NCBI RefSeq assembly: GCF_001874645.1
Contig: NZ_CP017886.1
Location: 4,826,501-4,890,500 of the forward strand
From: Pseudomonas frederiksbergensis
Lineage (GTDB): Bacteria; Pseudomonadota; Gammaproteobacteria; Pseudomonadales; Pseudomonadaceae
Length of the DNA stretch: 64,000 nt
Direction of reading: 5' to 3'
Of this stretch, positions 19,001-27,727 are shown piece after piece. Below the pieces are notes generated by a model. It was given only the letters and a program-made list of their open reading frames with translations, was not told the origin of the DNA and did not search any database. The position numbers and the translations under genes are program-made. Each line of letters opens with the position of its first letter. Position 1 is the first letter of the stretch.

Positions 19001-20797
19001 GTTCGCGGCAGCGGGGCGGGGGGTAGCAACCAGACTTCCGGGTCCAGCTCCAAAGCCGTGGTTGGCAGCTACGCCGGCAATCAGGGCGTGAAGATCGATC
19101 TGCGCGGTGATGGCCAGTACGAAGGCAGCCAGTTCAACGGCGGGCAGGGCGGTGTGGCAATCAAGACCGGCGGCGATCTGGCACTGAATCAGGCCAATGA
19201 CCGGCAGAGCGGCAACACCTCCAGCTTGCGTGGTGATGCCTCGCTGACAGTCGGCACCAATCCCGGCGCCGAAGGCACCAACGTCAACCTTGGCGCCGGT
19301 TTCCAACTGGATCACAAAGGCAACCAGACCGAAGACAGCCAGGCCCGCGTCGCGAGTATTCAGGGCAAAGGTCCGGTGCAGTTGAGCAGTGGCGGTGATC
19401 AAGTGCTGCAAGGCACCACCCTCGGCACGCTGGTGAACAAGACTGCTGATATCTCGCTGAACGCCAGTGGCAAGCTCGATCTGCAAGCGGCGACGGATAC
19501 TCACAGCGCCAATGGCAGCAATCTGGGCGGTGGCCTCAATGTCGGTGGCGGTAAAAGCAGCACCGAGCAAAGCAGTGGCCTTAATGGCAACCTGAGCGCC
19601 AATTTCAACATCGGGCGGGTCGGTGAGAACAGCCAAAGCCTGAAGGGCGGCAGCCTGAACAGTCAGGGCGCGGTCTTGCTGAGCAGCGCTTCCAGCGATG
19701 CTGACGCCATCCACTTGCAAGGCACTCAGGTCAATGCGCCAAGCGTAACCCTTGATGCTCAGCAAGGCGGGATCTATCAGGAGTCGGCGCAGTCGACTCA
19801 GGCCGTCAACACCTGGGGGCTGACCCTGGGCGCCGGCGGTAACGCGAGCAAGTCCACGCCGTCAGCGACCAACGATCAGGACGTTGCCAAGAGCGGCCAC
19901 GGCTTTGATGCACGGGCCAAGATCGACGTCAACAACCGCAACAGCACCACGCAGAAAAACAGCCACATCCAGGCTGACAGCGTGGTGCTGAACAGCGCTG
20001 GCGATACCCATTTGGCCGGTGCCCGCATCGACGCCAAACAGGTCAGTGGCCAGGTCGGCGGTGATCTCACGGTCGAAAGCCGCCAAGACCGGGAGAGCGG
20101 CGTCAAGGTCGGCATCGATCTGCGTTTGAATGCAGAGAAGAACCAGCCGGGCGCCGTCGGCAAACTGGCCAAGACTACCGGTCCACTCAAGGACAAGGTT
20201 GAGGGCAAGGCCCAGGAGGCTTTCGACAGCCATCGCGACAAGCTGGAGACCGCCGTCGATAAAAGCGTTGAGAGTCTGAACTCGGCCAAGGATTCGCTGA
20301 CCCGCAGTGGCAGCTACTCGCTCAACGAGAAAGACACTGCCGGCACCAAGGTCGCCGACGCGACCCAAAGCGTGCTGTTCGGCGACAAGAGCGGTAAAAC
20401 GTCGTACACCCCGACGCTGTACCTGGACGTCAGTCATACCAGCAAGAACAGCGTCGCCCAGACGTCCGGCATCAGCGGCAGCCAAGGCGTCGACCTTCGG
20501 GTCGGCGGCGAGACACAGCTGACCGGTGCACGGATTTCTGCCAAAGAAGGTTCGGTGGATCTGGGCGGCTCCAGGGTCACCAGCAGCAGCCTGAGTGGCA
20601 GCGACTACCGCGCCGATGTCGGCCTCAACCTGTCCAGGTCAGCGGTCAATCTGGCGACCGGCGCCAAGGACGAACTGACCCAAACGCCTGACGCCGCCAC
20701 GGCCAAGGATCGCAAGTTCAACCTCGGCCCGCTGAGTGCCGGTGGCCATTACGACACCCAGGTGTTGCAAGCCGGTATCGACGAGAAAACCCTCTAA
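16019..20797 (+). CDS. TpsA exoprotein, filamentous haemagglutinin-like adhesin
   Basis: The 1592-aa secreted protein has a signal peptide (about 1-36), the TPS secretion domain (to about residue 250; ANPNGISVNGG and FIN motifs), then long haemagglutinin repeats rich in Ser, Gly, Asn and Asp that predict a beta-helix. There are few Cys. It has no VENN motif and no recognisable C-terminal toxin domain, and no immunity-like gene follows, so it looks like an adhesin rather than a CdiA effector. ATG at 16019 follows GAGAGG. The partner TpsB is immediately upstream and a strong terminator follows at 20843. Confidence 0.88.
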   Translation: MPIEKFAFHLSPRGKLRWAIASLFLVAQLPQAFAGGLTVAPGPGGTPQLQNQAGVPIVNIVAPNGAGLSHNQFLDYNVDRQGVVLNNALQAGQSQLAGQLAANPQFQGQAASVILNEVISRNASALNGAQEIFGRSADYVLANPNGISVNGGSFINTPNANLVVGRPELNDGKLQGLNTRDATGNLQIQGQGLKNREGSINLIAPRIDSQGRIDARDQLNLTVGRNQLDYPSGQVRNVDPAGNTQDSRIDASLFGAMQAGRINIVSTAEGAGVRVGPVQVEGRDGVKIQSAGDLQVSGQALANSLDVTRSTVRSSQGDVALRSDKDLALAAADVSGRNVKLDAGRNLTLSSVEARQLQEKRESFDNKTIGITWETYDRTQTDSDSRQHGSQVVASHNAELSSGARTELKAAKVEAGETLKVDSGADLRLTAATETRTQTDQGKHRKHLWKADWNNSSEEQRSVTSQLKAGKNIALSSGELLSSQGAELSSKGDIHLTGKQVDISSASRTQRSSKNGYSGDLVGGGFFGKTGDADQGKTLNQGSKVNADGKLIVKADDVRISGSQVRGRTEASVISDKGSLTIDGVQNTSHSNSHDKDSKFFGITKDESRQNLKGSTTVSSQLSSDSNLALKSAKDIDVVGATVSAGGSLSADAAGKFTVSSAQNIADSSTSTQNRGFDAYAKENAAGAGQYRAGVHYEDTQQTTTANETRQQGSSLTGANVELTAGGDLMLKGANVKASAGDVSLSGQNVALLAEHDSTSSTTDTARNGGGFYYTGGLDRAGSGVDFAHSSSQDSNAKTTARTTGVESSGKLQINAGNGTLTTQGAQVAAGSTLQVTAGQVDNQAANNTDSSSHKENNWSADVGANVEYKGIARPIAKAIEGVAQSKVQQPGLLDNLTQPNVGIDVEVGHSNKRRTEQNSNAVVSQFKGGAVDVQVAGELKDQGSQYRATDGDLTIKADSQVATAAANTHESSEQSVDATVGVRVYTTTGEDVNVRGSGAGGSNQTSGSSSKAVVGSYAGNQGVKIDLRGDGQYEGSQFNGGQGGVAIKTGGDLALNQANDRQSGNTSSLRGDASLTVGTNPGAEGTNVNLGAGFQLDHKGNQTEDSQARVASIQGKGPVQLSSGGDQVLQGTTLGTLVNKTADISLNASGKLDLQAATDTHSANGSNLGGGLNVGGGKSSTEQSSGLNGNLSANFNIGRVGENSQSLKGGSLNSQGAVLLSSASSDADAIHLQGTQVNAPSVTLDAQQGGIYQESAQSTQAVNTWGLTLGAGGNASKSTPSATNDQDVAKSGHGFDARAKIDVNNRNSTTQKNSHIQADSVVLNSAGDTHLAGARIDAKQVSGQVGGDLTVESRQDRESGVKVGIDLRLNAEKNQPGAVGKLAKTTGPLKDKVEGKAQEAFDSHRDKLETAVDKSVESLNSAKDSLTRSGSYSLNEKDTAGTKVADATQSVLFGDKSGKTSYTPTLYLDVSHTSKNSVAQTSGISGSQGVDLRVGGETQLTGARISAKEGSVDLGGSRVTSSSLSGSDYRADVGLNLSRSAVNLATGAKDELTQTPDAATAKDRKFNLGPLSAGGHYDTQVLQAGIDEKTL

Positions 20798-20842
20798 ACC
20801 GGGTCAGCCCAGTGACTGTTGTCACTGGCCTTGCGCAAACAA

Positions 20843-20880
20843 CAAAGCCCCTCTCCTGGCAACAGGAGGGGGGCTTTGCT
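20843..20880 (+). terminator. Rho-independent terminator after tpsA
   Basis: A strong GC hairpin (AAAGCCCCTCTCCTG paired with CAGGAGGGGGGCTTT) begins 46 bp after the TpsA stop. It closes the tpsBA operon. Confidence 0.8.
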
Positions 20881-21313
20881 TTCGACTGCGGCAACTAATA
20901 AGTTTCCTTATTTATTCTGTCGGCTACCTGAACATCATTCAGAAAGTAGTGCGTATTCTCTATTGGGTGCGGACAAGTCAGTCACTCGCTGGATATACTC
21001 CGTCGCACACGAAGAGCCACTCTTTAGTTGAGGAGGTATTGCTGATAAAACACATGGATAGTGTTCGTTTGTGCGCGCTTATCAGAAGTAAGTGCTCCGG
21101 TGTTCGGTGATTTGTATCAGTATGTGTAACAAGTTTTTTTGATGAGAAGGGCTGCTTGTGTCGGCCTGTATGGGTGGAATGGCAGGTTTGGTTGCCCGTG
21201 GTTAAAATTTACGGATGAAATAAAGTTGTCACAAATCGAAGTGAATATTGCCTGGTTAAGTTGGGCGGTAGTCCCTAGTTGTTGCTGTTAATGAAAGATC
21301 AGGAGCGTCGAAG
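20881..21313. other. AT-rich intergenic region
   Basis: This stretch is visibly richer in A+T than the flanking genes. No convincing gene was found; a 23-codon TTG-started frame near 21040 follows AGGAGG but has no recognisable product. TTAAG at 21256 and CCTAGTT at 21274 echo words near the box upstream of rocR. A promoter for the following outer-membrane gene probably lies here. Confidence 0.4.
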
Positions 21314-21508
21314 ATGACCGAAGAACCTAGTTGTAACTCGCAATATTCGAGCACTGCCTCAGTGTTGAACACATTAACCTTAGCCGTCGCAAACCCTCCT
21401 CGTTATAAGTATGAGGCGCGTTTCCGTGAACACGTATTCAAGGTCGATCATGCCAAATTACACACCTTGCCGCACCGCCCACTCGAAAATCACTGCGCAG
21501 GCCGTTGA
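21314..21508 (+). CDS. Possible 64-aa leader ORF
   Basis: ATG at 21314 follows AGGAG by 9 nt. The product (MTEEPSCNSQYSSTASVLNT opening) is not recognised, has no signal peptide and no membrane helix. It ends upstream of the likely start of the next gene at 21540 but overlaps longer readings of that gene. It may be a leader peptide, a small protein or chance. Confidence 0.3.
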   Translation: MTEEPSCNSQYSSTASVLNTLTLAVANPPRYKYEARFREHVFKVDHAKLHTLPHRPLENHCAGR

Positions 21509-21539
21509 GGCCGATTCATTCACTGCTTTTTTTCATGAA

Positions 21540-22271
21540 ATGTCTCCCCACAAACGCGGGGTCATGCGGCAGAACCTTCTGTTTGTCGGTGTGGCCGTTG
21601 GCGTCTCCCTCCTGCTGACGCTGTCTTCCAAAGTCCATGCCGCCGGCGGCCCCTATGTGGTCGACGATGGTGGCATCAACGCCCCCGGCGAATGCAACGT
21701 CGACGTCTGGTACAAAAGCCAGCGACACCAACAGTCGAACCATGAGACGGAGCTGTCCCAGGATTGCACGTTCAAGGCGCTGCCCTGGGTGCAGTTCGGC
21801 GCTGCGGTCTCCCACGGCCATGACGACGGCGACCGGGAGACTCAAGTCAGTCCGAAGATCAAGGCGCAGGTGTTCAGCGATGACGATCTGGGGCTGGAAG
21901 TGGCCCTTGCCGCAGGCGCGCAATTTGCCCTCAATCGCCGCCACTCCTTCGATGGCGCCGATCTGACCCTGCCCATGACGTATCAGCCTATCGAGTCGTT
22001 GCGCCTGAACGTCAGCACTGGCTGGGCCCACGAATACGACGACGGCAGACAACGCAACAGCTGGACCTGGGGCACAGGCGTTGAATACGCGTTGGCCGAA
22101 TCCCTGACCCTGATTGCCGAACGCTTCGGCCAACAGGGTGGCGATCAGGGCTGGCAGGCCGGACCTCGTCTGCATCTGGGCAAGCGGATCGATGTCGATG
22201 TGGTGGTTGGACGTCACCTGAACAATGACCGCGAACAGTGGCTTGCCACCGGTGCCACGTTGCGTTTTTAA
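21540..22271 (+). CDS. Predicted outer-membrane beta-barrel protein, unknown function
   Basis: From ATG at 21540 the protein has 243 aa: a basic start (MSPHKRGVMRQ), a hydrophobic signal core (LLFVGVAVGVSLLL) and cleavage near KVHA|AGGPYVVDDGG. The mature part alternates hydrophobic and polar residues and ends in Phe (GATLRF), both typical of outer-membrane barrels. The opening GGPYVVDDGGINAPGECNVD suggests a family of uncharacterised exported proteins. The frame stays open back to 21411, and ATG at 21564 is another start candidate; none has a clearly better ribosome-binding site. It lies downstream of the two-partner system but after its terminator. Exact role unknown. Confidence 0.6.
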   Translation: MSPHKRGVMRQNLLFVGVAVGVSLLLTLSSKVHAAGGPYVVDDGGINAPGECNVDVWYKSQRHQQSNHETELSQDCTFKALPWVQFGAAVSHGHDDGDRETQVSPKIKAQVFSDDDLGLEVALAAGAQFALNRRHSFDGADLTLPMTYQPIESLRLNVSTGWAHEYDDGRQRNSWTWGTGVEYALAESLTLIAERFGQQGGDQGWQAGPRLHLGKRIDVDVVVGRHLNNDREQWLATGATLRF

Positions 22272-22316
22272 ACGCCCCGGTTTCGCCTACCTACGTCGGT
22301 GTAAAGCCCAAGATCA

Positions 22317-22394
22317 AAAGATCGCAGCCTGCGGCAGCTCCTACGTTGGGACAGTAAACACCCTGTAGGAGTTGCCGCAGGCTGCGATCTTTTG
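22317..22394. repeat. REP pair (inverted)
   Basis: An inverted copy (22317-22345, AAAAGATCGCAGCCTGCGGC core) faces a forward copy (22364-22394) between two convergent genes. It can fold as a large hairpin and may serve both genes as a transcription end. Confidence 0.85.
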
Positions 22395-22404
22395 CTTCGG
22401 CGAC

Positions 22405-23556
22405 TCAAACCTTCAACGCCTTGCCACTGACCGCCACAGCCAGCAGCAACACAGCGATCAATCCAAAGGCAAAACTCAAGCTGCTGCCGTGGGCGATAAA
22501 ACCAATCACCGCAGGCCCCGCCAGAATCCCCGCATACCCCAATGTCGTGATGGCGGGCACGGCGATGTTTTCCGGCATGACGTTCTGCTTGCCGACGGCG
22601 GTGTATAGCACCGGCACGATGTTCGAACACCCAACCCCGACCAGCGCGTAACCGATCAGCGCAGCTTCCCAGGCCGGTGCCAACGTTGCCAGCAACAAAC
22701 CGGCAGCCGCGGTCAAACCGCCAAACACAATCACGCGCGTGGCCCCAAGCTTATGCACGATGGCATCGCCTGTCAGTCGCCCGACCGTCATGGTCAAGGC
22801 AAACGCGGCATAGCCGAGTCCGGCATACGCAGTGTCGAGATGACGCTCTGAGGTCAGGAACACCGCACTCCAGTCCAGCACCGCGCCTTCGGCAAGGAAC
22901 ACGATAAAACACAGGCTGCCGATAAACAGCACCACGCCATGGGGAATGGCAAACGCCGGCCCTGAGCTTGCGCTGCCGTAGGGCAACAGATGGGGCGCTG
23001 CCTTGAGCAACGACACCAGCAGAAACACGATCACCACCCACGTCGCGCCCAACGGCGAAATACCCAGGCCGAGCAGGGCACTGACACCCGCCGCGCCGAC
23101 GATCCCGCCGAGGCTGAACAACCCGTGAAAGCCCGACATCATGGTCTTGCCGCTGGCTCGCTCGACGATCACCGCTTGCAGGTTCACCGTCGAATCCACC
23201 GTGCCCAACCCGGCACCGAACAGAAACAGTGCGGCCATCAGCAGCGGGATCGACGACACCGTCGCCAGCAGCGGCAGTGCCAGGCAGATCAGCAGCGTGC
23301 CGCCACTGAGCACCCGCCGACAGCCGAAGCGCGAAGCCAGCGCACAGGCCATGGGCATCGCCAGAATCGATCCGACTCCCAGACACAGCAACAGTAAGCC
23401 GAGCGTGCCGTCATCGAGCCCGGCCCGGGCTTTGGCGTAAGGCACCAGCGGCGCCCATGCGGCGATGCCGAACCCGGCGATAAAGAAGGCGATGCGCGTC
23501 GACATCTGTTCAAGGCGCCCGGGGCGGACGGAGACGGGAGGGATGATGGCGGTCAT
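22405..23556 (-). CDS. MFS transporter, YbjJ-like
   Basis: The 383-aa inner-membrane protein has about 12 hydrophobic segments and resembles the YbjJ/FucP-like MFS branch (STRIAFFIAGFGIAAWAPLVPYA, FGAGLGTVDSTVNLQA). The substrate cannot be told from sequence. The start at 23556 is chosen because AAGGA lies 5 nt upstream; an in-frame extension to 23610 has no such site. It is transcribed away from the DapF-like gene, with a 151-bp gap between the two starts. Confidence 0.82.
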   Translation of the reverse strand: MTAIIPPVSVRPGRLEQMSTRIAFFIAGFGIAAWAPLVPYAKARAGLDDGTLGLLLLCLGVGSILAMPMACALASRFGCRRVLSGGTLLICLALPLLATVSSIPLLMAALFLFGAGLGTVDSTVNLQAVIVERASGKTMMSGFHGLFSLGGIVGAAGVSALLGLGISPLGATWVVIVFLLVSLLKAAPHLLPYGSASSGPAFAIPHGVVLFIGSLCFIVFLAEGAVLDWSAVFLTSERHLDTAYAGLGYAAFALTMTVGRLTGDAIVHKLGATRVIVFGGLTAAAGLLLATLAPAWEAALIGYALVGVGCSNIVPVLYTAVGKQNVMPENIAVPAITTLGYAGILAGPAVIGFIAHGSSLSFAFGLIAVLLLAVAVSGKALKV

Positions 23557-23707
23557 GAAAATCCTTGGTACTTCGGGGGAGGCTATGAGCAGGGCCACAT
23601 CCTTGCACATCAGTGACCGTCAGACGACCTTGAGGTTCTGTGGGTGTGATTCGAGTCGCCAGCGCTTACAGTAGCGTCGTGTTCCAGACCTTACTCAGGA
23701 CCTGTCC

Positions 23708-24700
23708 ATGACGTTGCGTTTCGATGCTCGCGGCAATATCTACGCGGTTGTCAGCCCACACGATCTGCGCCAGCGCGGGATCGATCTGCCGGAGGACGCC
23801 AGCCAGTCGGCGCAAAACCGTTCCTACTGGGCGCTGTCTGCGGTGGAAGCCCTGTGCAGTTGGGCCCCCGGCACCCAACCGGCCGGTGCCAAGGAACACC
23901 GTTCGGATGGCTTGCTGGTCGGCCCGTTTCAGGCTGCGCCACCGTTTGACCTGTTGATCGTCAATACCGACGGGACGTTGGCCGAGCGCAGTGGCAACGG
24001 CCTGACGATTTTTGCCCAGGCGCTGACCGAGCAGGGTTTGATGCCGGCGCAGGGGCATTGCCTGCTCAAGGTTCACCATGACAAAGGCGATGCGGTGTCG
24101 CCGGTCGAGACCTCGGTAGAGTCCGCTGAAGTGGAGGGTGTGCAAGGTTTCTGGCTGGACCTCGGCAAACCGGCTTTCGGGCCGGAGGCGGTGGGGGCTC
24201 AGGCGGTCAAGACGCAGACGTTGAATCAACGTGAGTTGAGCCATGTGCCGCCGCTCGCACGGCTGAATCCGCGTTGGGCTCACAGTCAGTTCGTGCGGAT
24301 CGGCAATCCCCATTGTGTGACGCTGGTGGCGGATGCCGATGCGTTGCCGAGCAATGAGCAGATGCGCGAGCCCGGGTTGTCGGCCGACCTGACGCGCATC
24401 GCCTTCGCCCCACCGAGCGGGGTTGGCGAGCCCTGTGCCGCGGGCGTCAATCTGCAATGGGCGATGCTGGAATCCGAGCATCGCATTGCTGCTCGGGTCT
24501 TCGAGCGTGGGGAAGGGCCGACCGCCTCTTCTGGCACCAGTGCCAGCGCGGTGGCCTGTGCGGCGTGGAGTGTCGGTTGGGTGACGGCGGGGGCCGTGGC
24601 GGTGGTCATGCCCGGCGGCACGGCGCCAGTGTGGCTCGAAGAGCAGGACGGTGAACTGAGCCGCGTCAGTTTGTTTGGGACGGCGCGGTTGATGTCCTGA
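23708..24700 (+). CDS. DapF-fold isomerase-like protein lacking both catalytic cysteines
   Basis: The 330-aa protein aligns with diaminopimelate epimerase around both active-site blocks. The first catalytic Cys (family CGNGAR) is Ser in ERSGNGLTIF, and the second (family ACGTGA) is Ser in TASSGTSASA; flanking residues such as ERGxGxT and HCV in GNPHCVTL are kept. A two-thiol 1,1-proton transfer is therefore not possible in the usual way. It is unlikely to be the cell's essential DapF, and an altered isomerase or binding role is inferred. It faces codA convergently and is divergent from the MFS gene. Confidence 0.75.
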   Translation: MTLRFDARGNIYAVVSPHDLRQRGIDLPEDASQSAQNRSYWALSAVEALCSWAPGTQPAGAKEHRSDGLLVGPFQAAPPFDLLIVNTDGTLAERSGNGLTIFAQALTEQGLMPAQGHCLLKVHHDKGDAVSPVETSVESAEVEGVQGFWLDLGKPAFGPEAVGAQAVKTQTLNQRELSHVPPLARLNPRWAHSQFVRIGNPHCVTLVADADALPSNEQMREPGLSADLTRIAFAPPSGVGEPCAAGVNLQWAMLESEHRIAARVFERGEGPTASSGTSASAVACAAWSVGWVTAGAVAVVMPGGTAPVWLEEQDGELSRVSLFGTARLMS

Positions 24701-24723
24701 TTCTGCGGTGCCGGTCAGCCCGG

Positions 24724-25962
24724 TCAGCCGAAAAGCTCGACCACCGGCATCTGCCGCTTCATCAACACTTTCCCGGCGCGAATCGAATACAGCGGCAAGC
24801 CCTGGCTGCGGATCACCTCGTAATCGCTGTCCGCCGACAGAATCAGCACATTCGCCGGACGTCCCGGCTCCAGTCCATAGCGATCACCCAGGGCCATGGC
24901 CTTGGCGCTGTTGTCGGTCACCAGATCCAGTGCGGTTTGCAGGTTGCGGTAACCGAGCATGTGGCAGATGTGCAGGCCGGCTTCGAGCACCCGCAGGATG
25001 TTGCCGTTGCCCAGTGGATACCACGGGTCGACGATCGAGTCCTGACCGAAACACACGTTCATTCCGGCTTCCAGCAACTCGTTGACCCGGGTGACGCCAC
25101 GGCGTTTGGGGAACGTGTCGAAGCGCCCTTGCAGGTGAATGCTCTCGGTCGGGCAGGAAACAAAACTGATCCCCGAGTGCCCGAGCAGGCGAAAGAGCTT
25201 GGCGCAGTAGGCGTTGTCGTAAGAGCCCATGGCCGTGGTGTGGCTGGCGGTTACCCGCGAACCCATGTCGCGGCTGCGGGCCTCTTCGGCGAGCACTTCA
25301 AGAAAGCGTGAATGCGGGTCGTCGGTTTCGTCGCAATGCACATCCACCAGGCAGCCGGTGCGCTCGGCCAGGTCCATCAGGAACTTCACCGAACTGACAC
25401 CTTGATCGCGGGTGTACTCGAAATGCGGAATGCCGCCGACCACATCGGCGCCCAGCAGAATGGCTTCCTCCATCAAATCGCGGCCGTTGCGATAGGACTC
25501 GATGCCTTCCTGAGGGAAGGCGACGATTTGCAGGTCGATCAGGTGTCGGCTCTCTTCGCGCACTTCAAGCATCGCCTTGAGCGCCGTCAGCGCAGGGTCG
25601 GTAACGTCGACGTGAGTGCGCACATGCTGGATGCCGTGGGCGGCGAGGGTGTTGATGGTCTTTTTGGCGCGGGTTTTGGTGTCGTTCGCCGTGATGGTCG
25701 CCTTGCGCTCGCCCCAGCACTCGATGCCTTCGAACAGCGTGCCGCTCATGTTCCAGCGCGGTTCACCGGCAGTCAGGGTGGCATCGAGGTGGATGTGTGG
25801 CTCGACGAAGGGCGGCACCACCAGATTGCCGCCCGCGTCGAGGTCTTCGGGGCCGAGGGTCGGGGCTTCGGTTTGACGGGCAATACTGGCGATCAGGCCG
25901 TTTTCCAGGTGCAACTCATGCAGGCCTTCACGGTTGCGTAGGCGGGCGTTGATGATGTGCAT
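24724..25962 (-). CDS. codA: Cytosine deaminase
   Basis: The 412-aa amidohydrolase-superfamily enzyme carries the CodA metal site: HIHLD near residue 61, VHCDETDD in the middle, SHTTAM, and FGQDSI for the catalytic Asp. The conserved FVSCPTESIHLQGR stretch also fits CodA. It converts cytosine to uracil and ammonia in pyrimidine salvage in the cytosol. No codB permease is adjacent, so uptake must come from elsewhere. Its end lies 23 bp from the end of the convergent DapF-like gene. Confidence 0.9.
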   Translation of the reverse strand: MHIINARLRNREGLHELHLENGLIASIARQTEAPTLGPEDLDAGGNLVVPPFVEPHIHLDATLTAGEPRWNMSGTLFEGIECWGERKATITANDTKTRAKKTINTLAAHGIQHVRTHVDVTDPALTALKAMLEVREESRHLIDLQIVAFPQEGIESYRNGRDLMEEAILLGADVVGGIPHFEYTRDQGVSSVKFLMDLAERTGCLVDVHCDETDDPHSRFLEVLAEEARSRDMGSRVTASHTTAMGSYDNAYCAKLFRLLGHSGISFVSCPTESIHLQGRFDTFPKRRGVTRVNELLEAGMNVCFGQDSIVDPWYPLGNGNILRVLEAGLHICHMLGYRNLQTALDLVTDNSAKAMALGDRYGLEPGRPANVLILSADSDYEVIRSQGLPLYSIRAGKVLMKRQMPVVELFG

Positions 25963-26016
25963 GAGGTCAGGTCCTTTCTCGATCGATAGCGTCAGTGAAT
26001 GCCTGAATCATAGGCA

Positions 26017-26046
26017 TAAAAAACCACCGGTCTCGGTGGTTTTTTT
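26017..26046 (-). terminator. Rho-independent terminator after queD
   Basis: CCACCG-GTCT-CGGTGG is flanked by A-runs and T-runs, so it could work in both directions. It sits between the queD stop and the codA start on the minus strand and separates the two genes. Confidence 0.85.
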
Positions 26047-26057
26047 GATCCCCAGGC

Positions 26058-26414
26058 TTATTCGCCGTGGTAGATGCAGCCGCTGGTGCAGGTTTCGTGG
26101 ATGCGAATCGCGCTGAGTTCCGGCAGCAATGGCTTCAACTCGTTCCAGATCCACTTGGCCAGGACTTCGCTGGTCGGATTCTCCAAACCAGGAATGTCAT
26201 TCAAATAGTTATGATCCAGACGCTCGTAGAGCGGCTTGAAGATCGCCTTGATTTCCGAGAAGTCGCGGATCCAACCGGTGTGTGGATCGAGGTCGCCGCT
26301 CAGGTGAATCGCCACTTTGAACGAGTGACCGTGCAGGCGGCCACACTTGTGACCTTCCGGGACGTGAGGCAGGAGGTGGGCGGATTCGAAGGTGAATTCT
26401 TTGAAAATTTCCAC
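26058..26414 (-). CDS. queD: 6-carboxytetrahydropterin synthase
   Basis: The 118-aa enzyme has the QueD/PTPS zinc ligands (His in ESAH, and both His of RLHGH), the catalytic Cys in KCGRLHGH and the conserved Glu in IRIHET. It converts dihydroneopterin triphosphate to 6-carboxytetrahydropterin in queuosine (preQ0) biosynthesis. It stands alone, with its own terminator, and no preQ1 riboswitch was recognised upstream. Confidence 0.93.
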   Translation of the reverse strand: MEIFKEFTFESAHLLPHVPEGHKCGRLHGHSFKVAIHLSGDLDPHTGWIRDFSEIKAIFKPLYERLDHNYLNDIPGLENPTSEVLAKWIWNELKPLLPELSAIRIHETCTSGCIYHGE

Positions 26415-26508
26415 AGTGGTTTGAGCTCTGTCAGGTGGCTATCGCGCGCGGCGATGGGGCAGGTCGAGAGTTTAACAGCTTGGGTTCAGGGATGCGGTAA
26501 AACACTGA

Positions 26509-27588
26509 CTAAAGGGTCAACAGTTGCTCGCCCAAACGACCGCTGGCGCTGAGTTCGAGGAACTCGTCGCCGAGTCGCTGGCTCTCGTCCATGGCGGTTT
26601 TCCAGTACTTCTGGCGACCGGCCGGATCACCCATGAAGCGCTTGAAGTCGTTCCGGTCGGGCAGTTTGCCGTAGGGCAGGCGCGACAGGTAAGCCTTCGA
26701 CGGTGCCACCAACAACACATTCTGCAAGCGCCCTGGATTACCGTGTCGCCATGGCAGGGTTTTGTCGAACCAGCCGGGAATCACCCGATCGGTGAAGTGC
26801 GGGTAGAGCACGATGTCATCGCCGCTGTACGGTAAGTCGAGGTGGTAATCCAGCAAGCCGCCATCGCGATAAGTCCCCGCGCCCGCACCGGGCAAGTCAC
26901 GTACCCCTTCCATGACCATCGGGATCGAACCCGACGCGAGCAAGGCCTGACGCAAGTTGCCGGCGTTGAGCGGGACGAAGCGCGACGGGAAGTCGTTCAG
27001 CGTGTTGAGCGGTGGCGCCAGGCGTGGGTCATGCACGATCAGCCGCTCGAAATGCCGCGACAACCGTGAGCGCCCGCGCAGGTTGTCGGCGATCACCGAT
27101 GACAAGCCCAGCCCGAGCCGCCCGCGATGGTCGTCGGCGAGCAGGCCGTGGCTTTTCACAACCATGATGTTCAGCCGATAGAGCGGGTTGTCCAGCAGCA
27201 CCGCATCGCGGCCGTCGAGCAAGTCATGCAGCATGTGCTGCGAGCTCTGGCTGATTTGCGCCATGGTCACGCCCTTGGCAAAACGCTGGGCGTTGTACAG
27301 CTCACCGAGACGTCTGATGCCTTCGGCTGCGTCTGGCAAACAGGCACTGGCGAAGCGCCACGAACCGACCGAGGCGCCGATCAGCGAGCGCTCGCGCGGT
27401 GCGGCCGGTAGCCACTGCCCGAACAGCGCCAGGTCCAGACCTTGAATCCCCAGGGCCTTCGGTCCACCGGCGGCGCCGGGCAGCGTGCCGACATCCAGGG
27501 CGCTCAAGCCGCTTTCGCGAATCCGCGCAAAGGCCCGCGGACCGGCCTTGAGGGTCAGGGCGGGGAATTTGATGTGGATGGCGGTCAT
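26509..27588 (-). CDS. Patatin-like phospholipase
   Basis: The 359-aa protein shows the patatin Ser-Asp dyad: an oxyanion-type AAGGPKALG turn (residues about 39-48), the nucleophile elbow GASVG (Ser about 72) and the catalytic DGG in YRDGGLLDY. It should be a cytosolic or membrane-associated lipid acyl hydrolase. There is no signal peptide and no type III or ExoU feature. It stands alone, about 95 bp from queD. Substrate unknown. Confidence 0.82.
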   Translation of the reverse strand: MTAIHIKFPALTLKAGPRAFARIRESGLSALDVGTLPGAAGGPKALGIQGLDLALFGQWLPAAPRERSLIGASVGSWRFASACLPDAAEGIRRLGELYNAQRFAKGVTMAQISQSSQHMLHDLLDGRDAVLLDNPLYRLNIMVVKSHGLLADDHRGRLGLGLSSVIADNLRGRSRLSRHFERLIVHDPRLAPPLNTLNDFPSRFVPLNAGNLRQALLASGSIPMVMEGVRDLPGAGAGTYRDGGLLDYHLDLPYSGDDIVLYPHFTDRVIPGWFDKTLPWRHGNPGRLQNVLLVAPSKAYLSRLPYGKLPDRNDFKRFMGDPAGRQKYWKTAMDESQRLGDEFLELSASGRLGEQLLTL

Positions 27589-27634
27589 ACCGGTCTCTGT
27601 GCGGGCGAGCGGGTGATTATAAGGAGTACTCGGC

Positions 27635-27727
27635 GTAGGAGCTGCCGAAGGCTGCGATCTTTTCTGTCAATGTCACTTGAGTCTTGAGTGAAAGATCAAA
27701 AGATCGCAGCCTGCGGCAGCTCCTACG
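27635..27727. repeat. REP pair (inverted)
   Basis: A forward copy (27635-27663, with one change, GCCGAAGGCTG) faces an inverted copy (27698-27727), in the divergent gap between the patatin and PepSY genes. Confidence 0.85.

Noticed and set aside
16019..20797. TpsA as a CdiA-type contact-dependent inhibition toxin
   Set aside because: No VENN motif, no separate C-terminal toxin domain and no immunity gene before the terminator.
21314..21564. Frameshift joining the 64-aa ORF to the outer-membrane protein
   Set aside because: The outer-membrane protein has a complete signal peptide from its own start, so no upstream coding part is needed.
26415..26508. preQ1 riboswitch upstream of queD
   Set aside because: No recognisable preQ1 aptamer hairpin with A-rich tail in the 94-bp leader.
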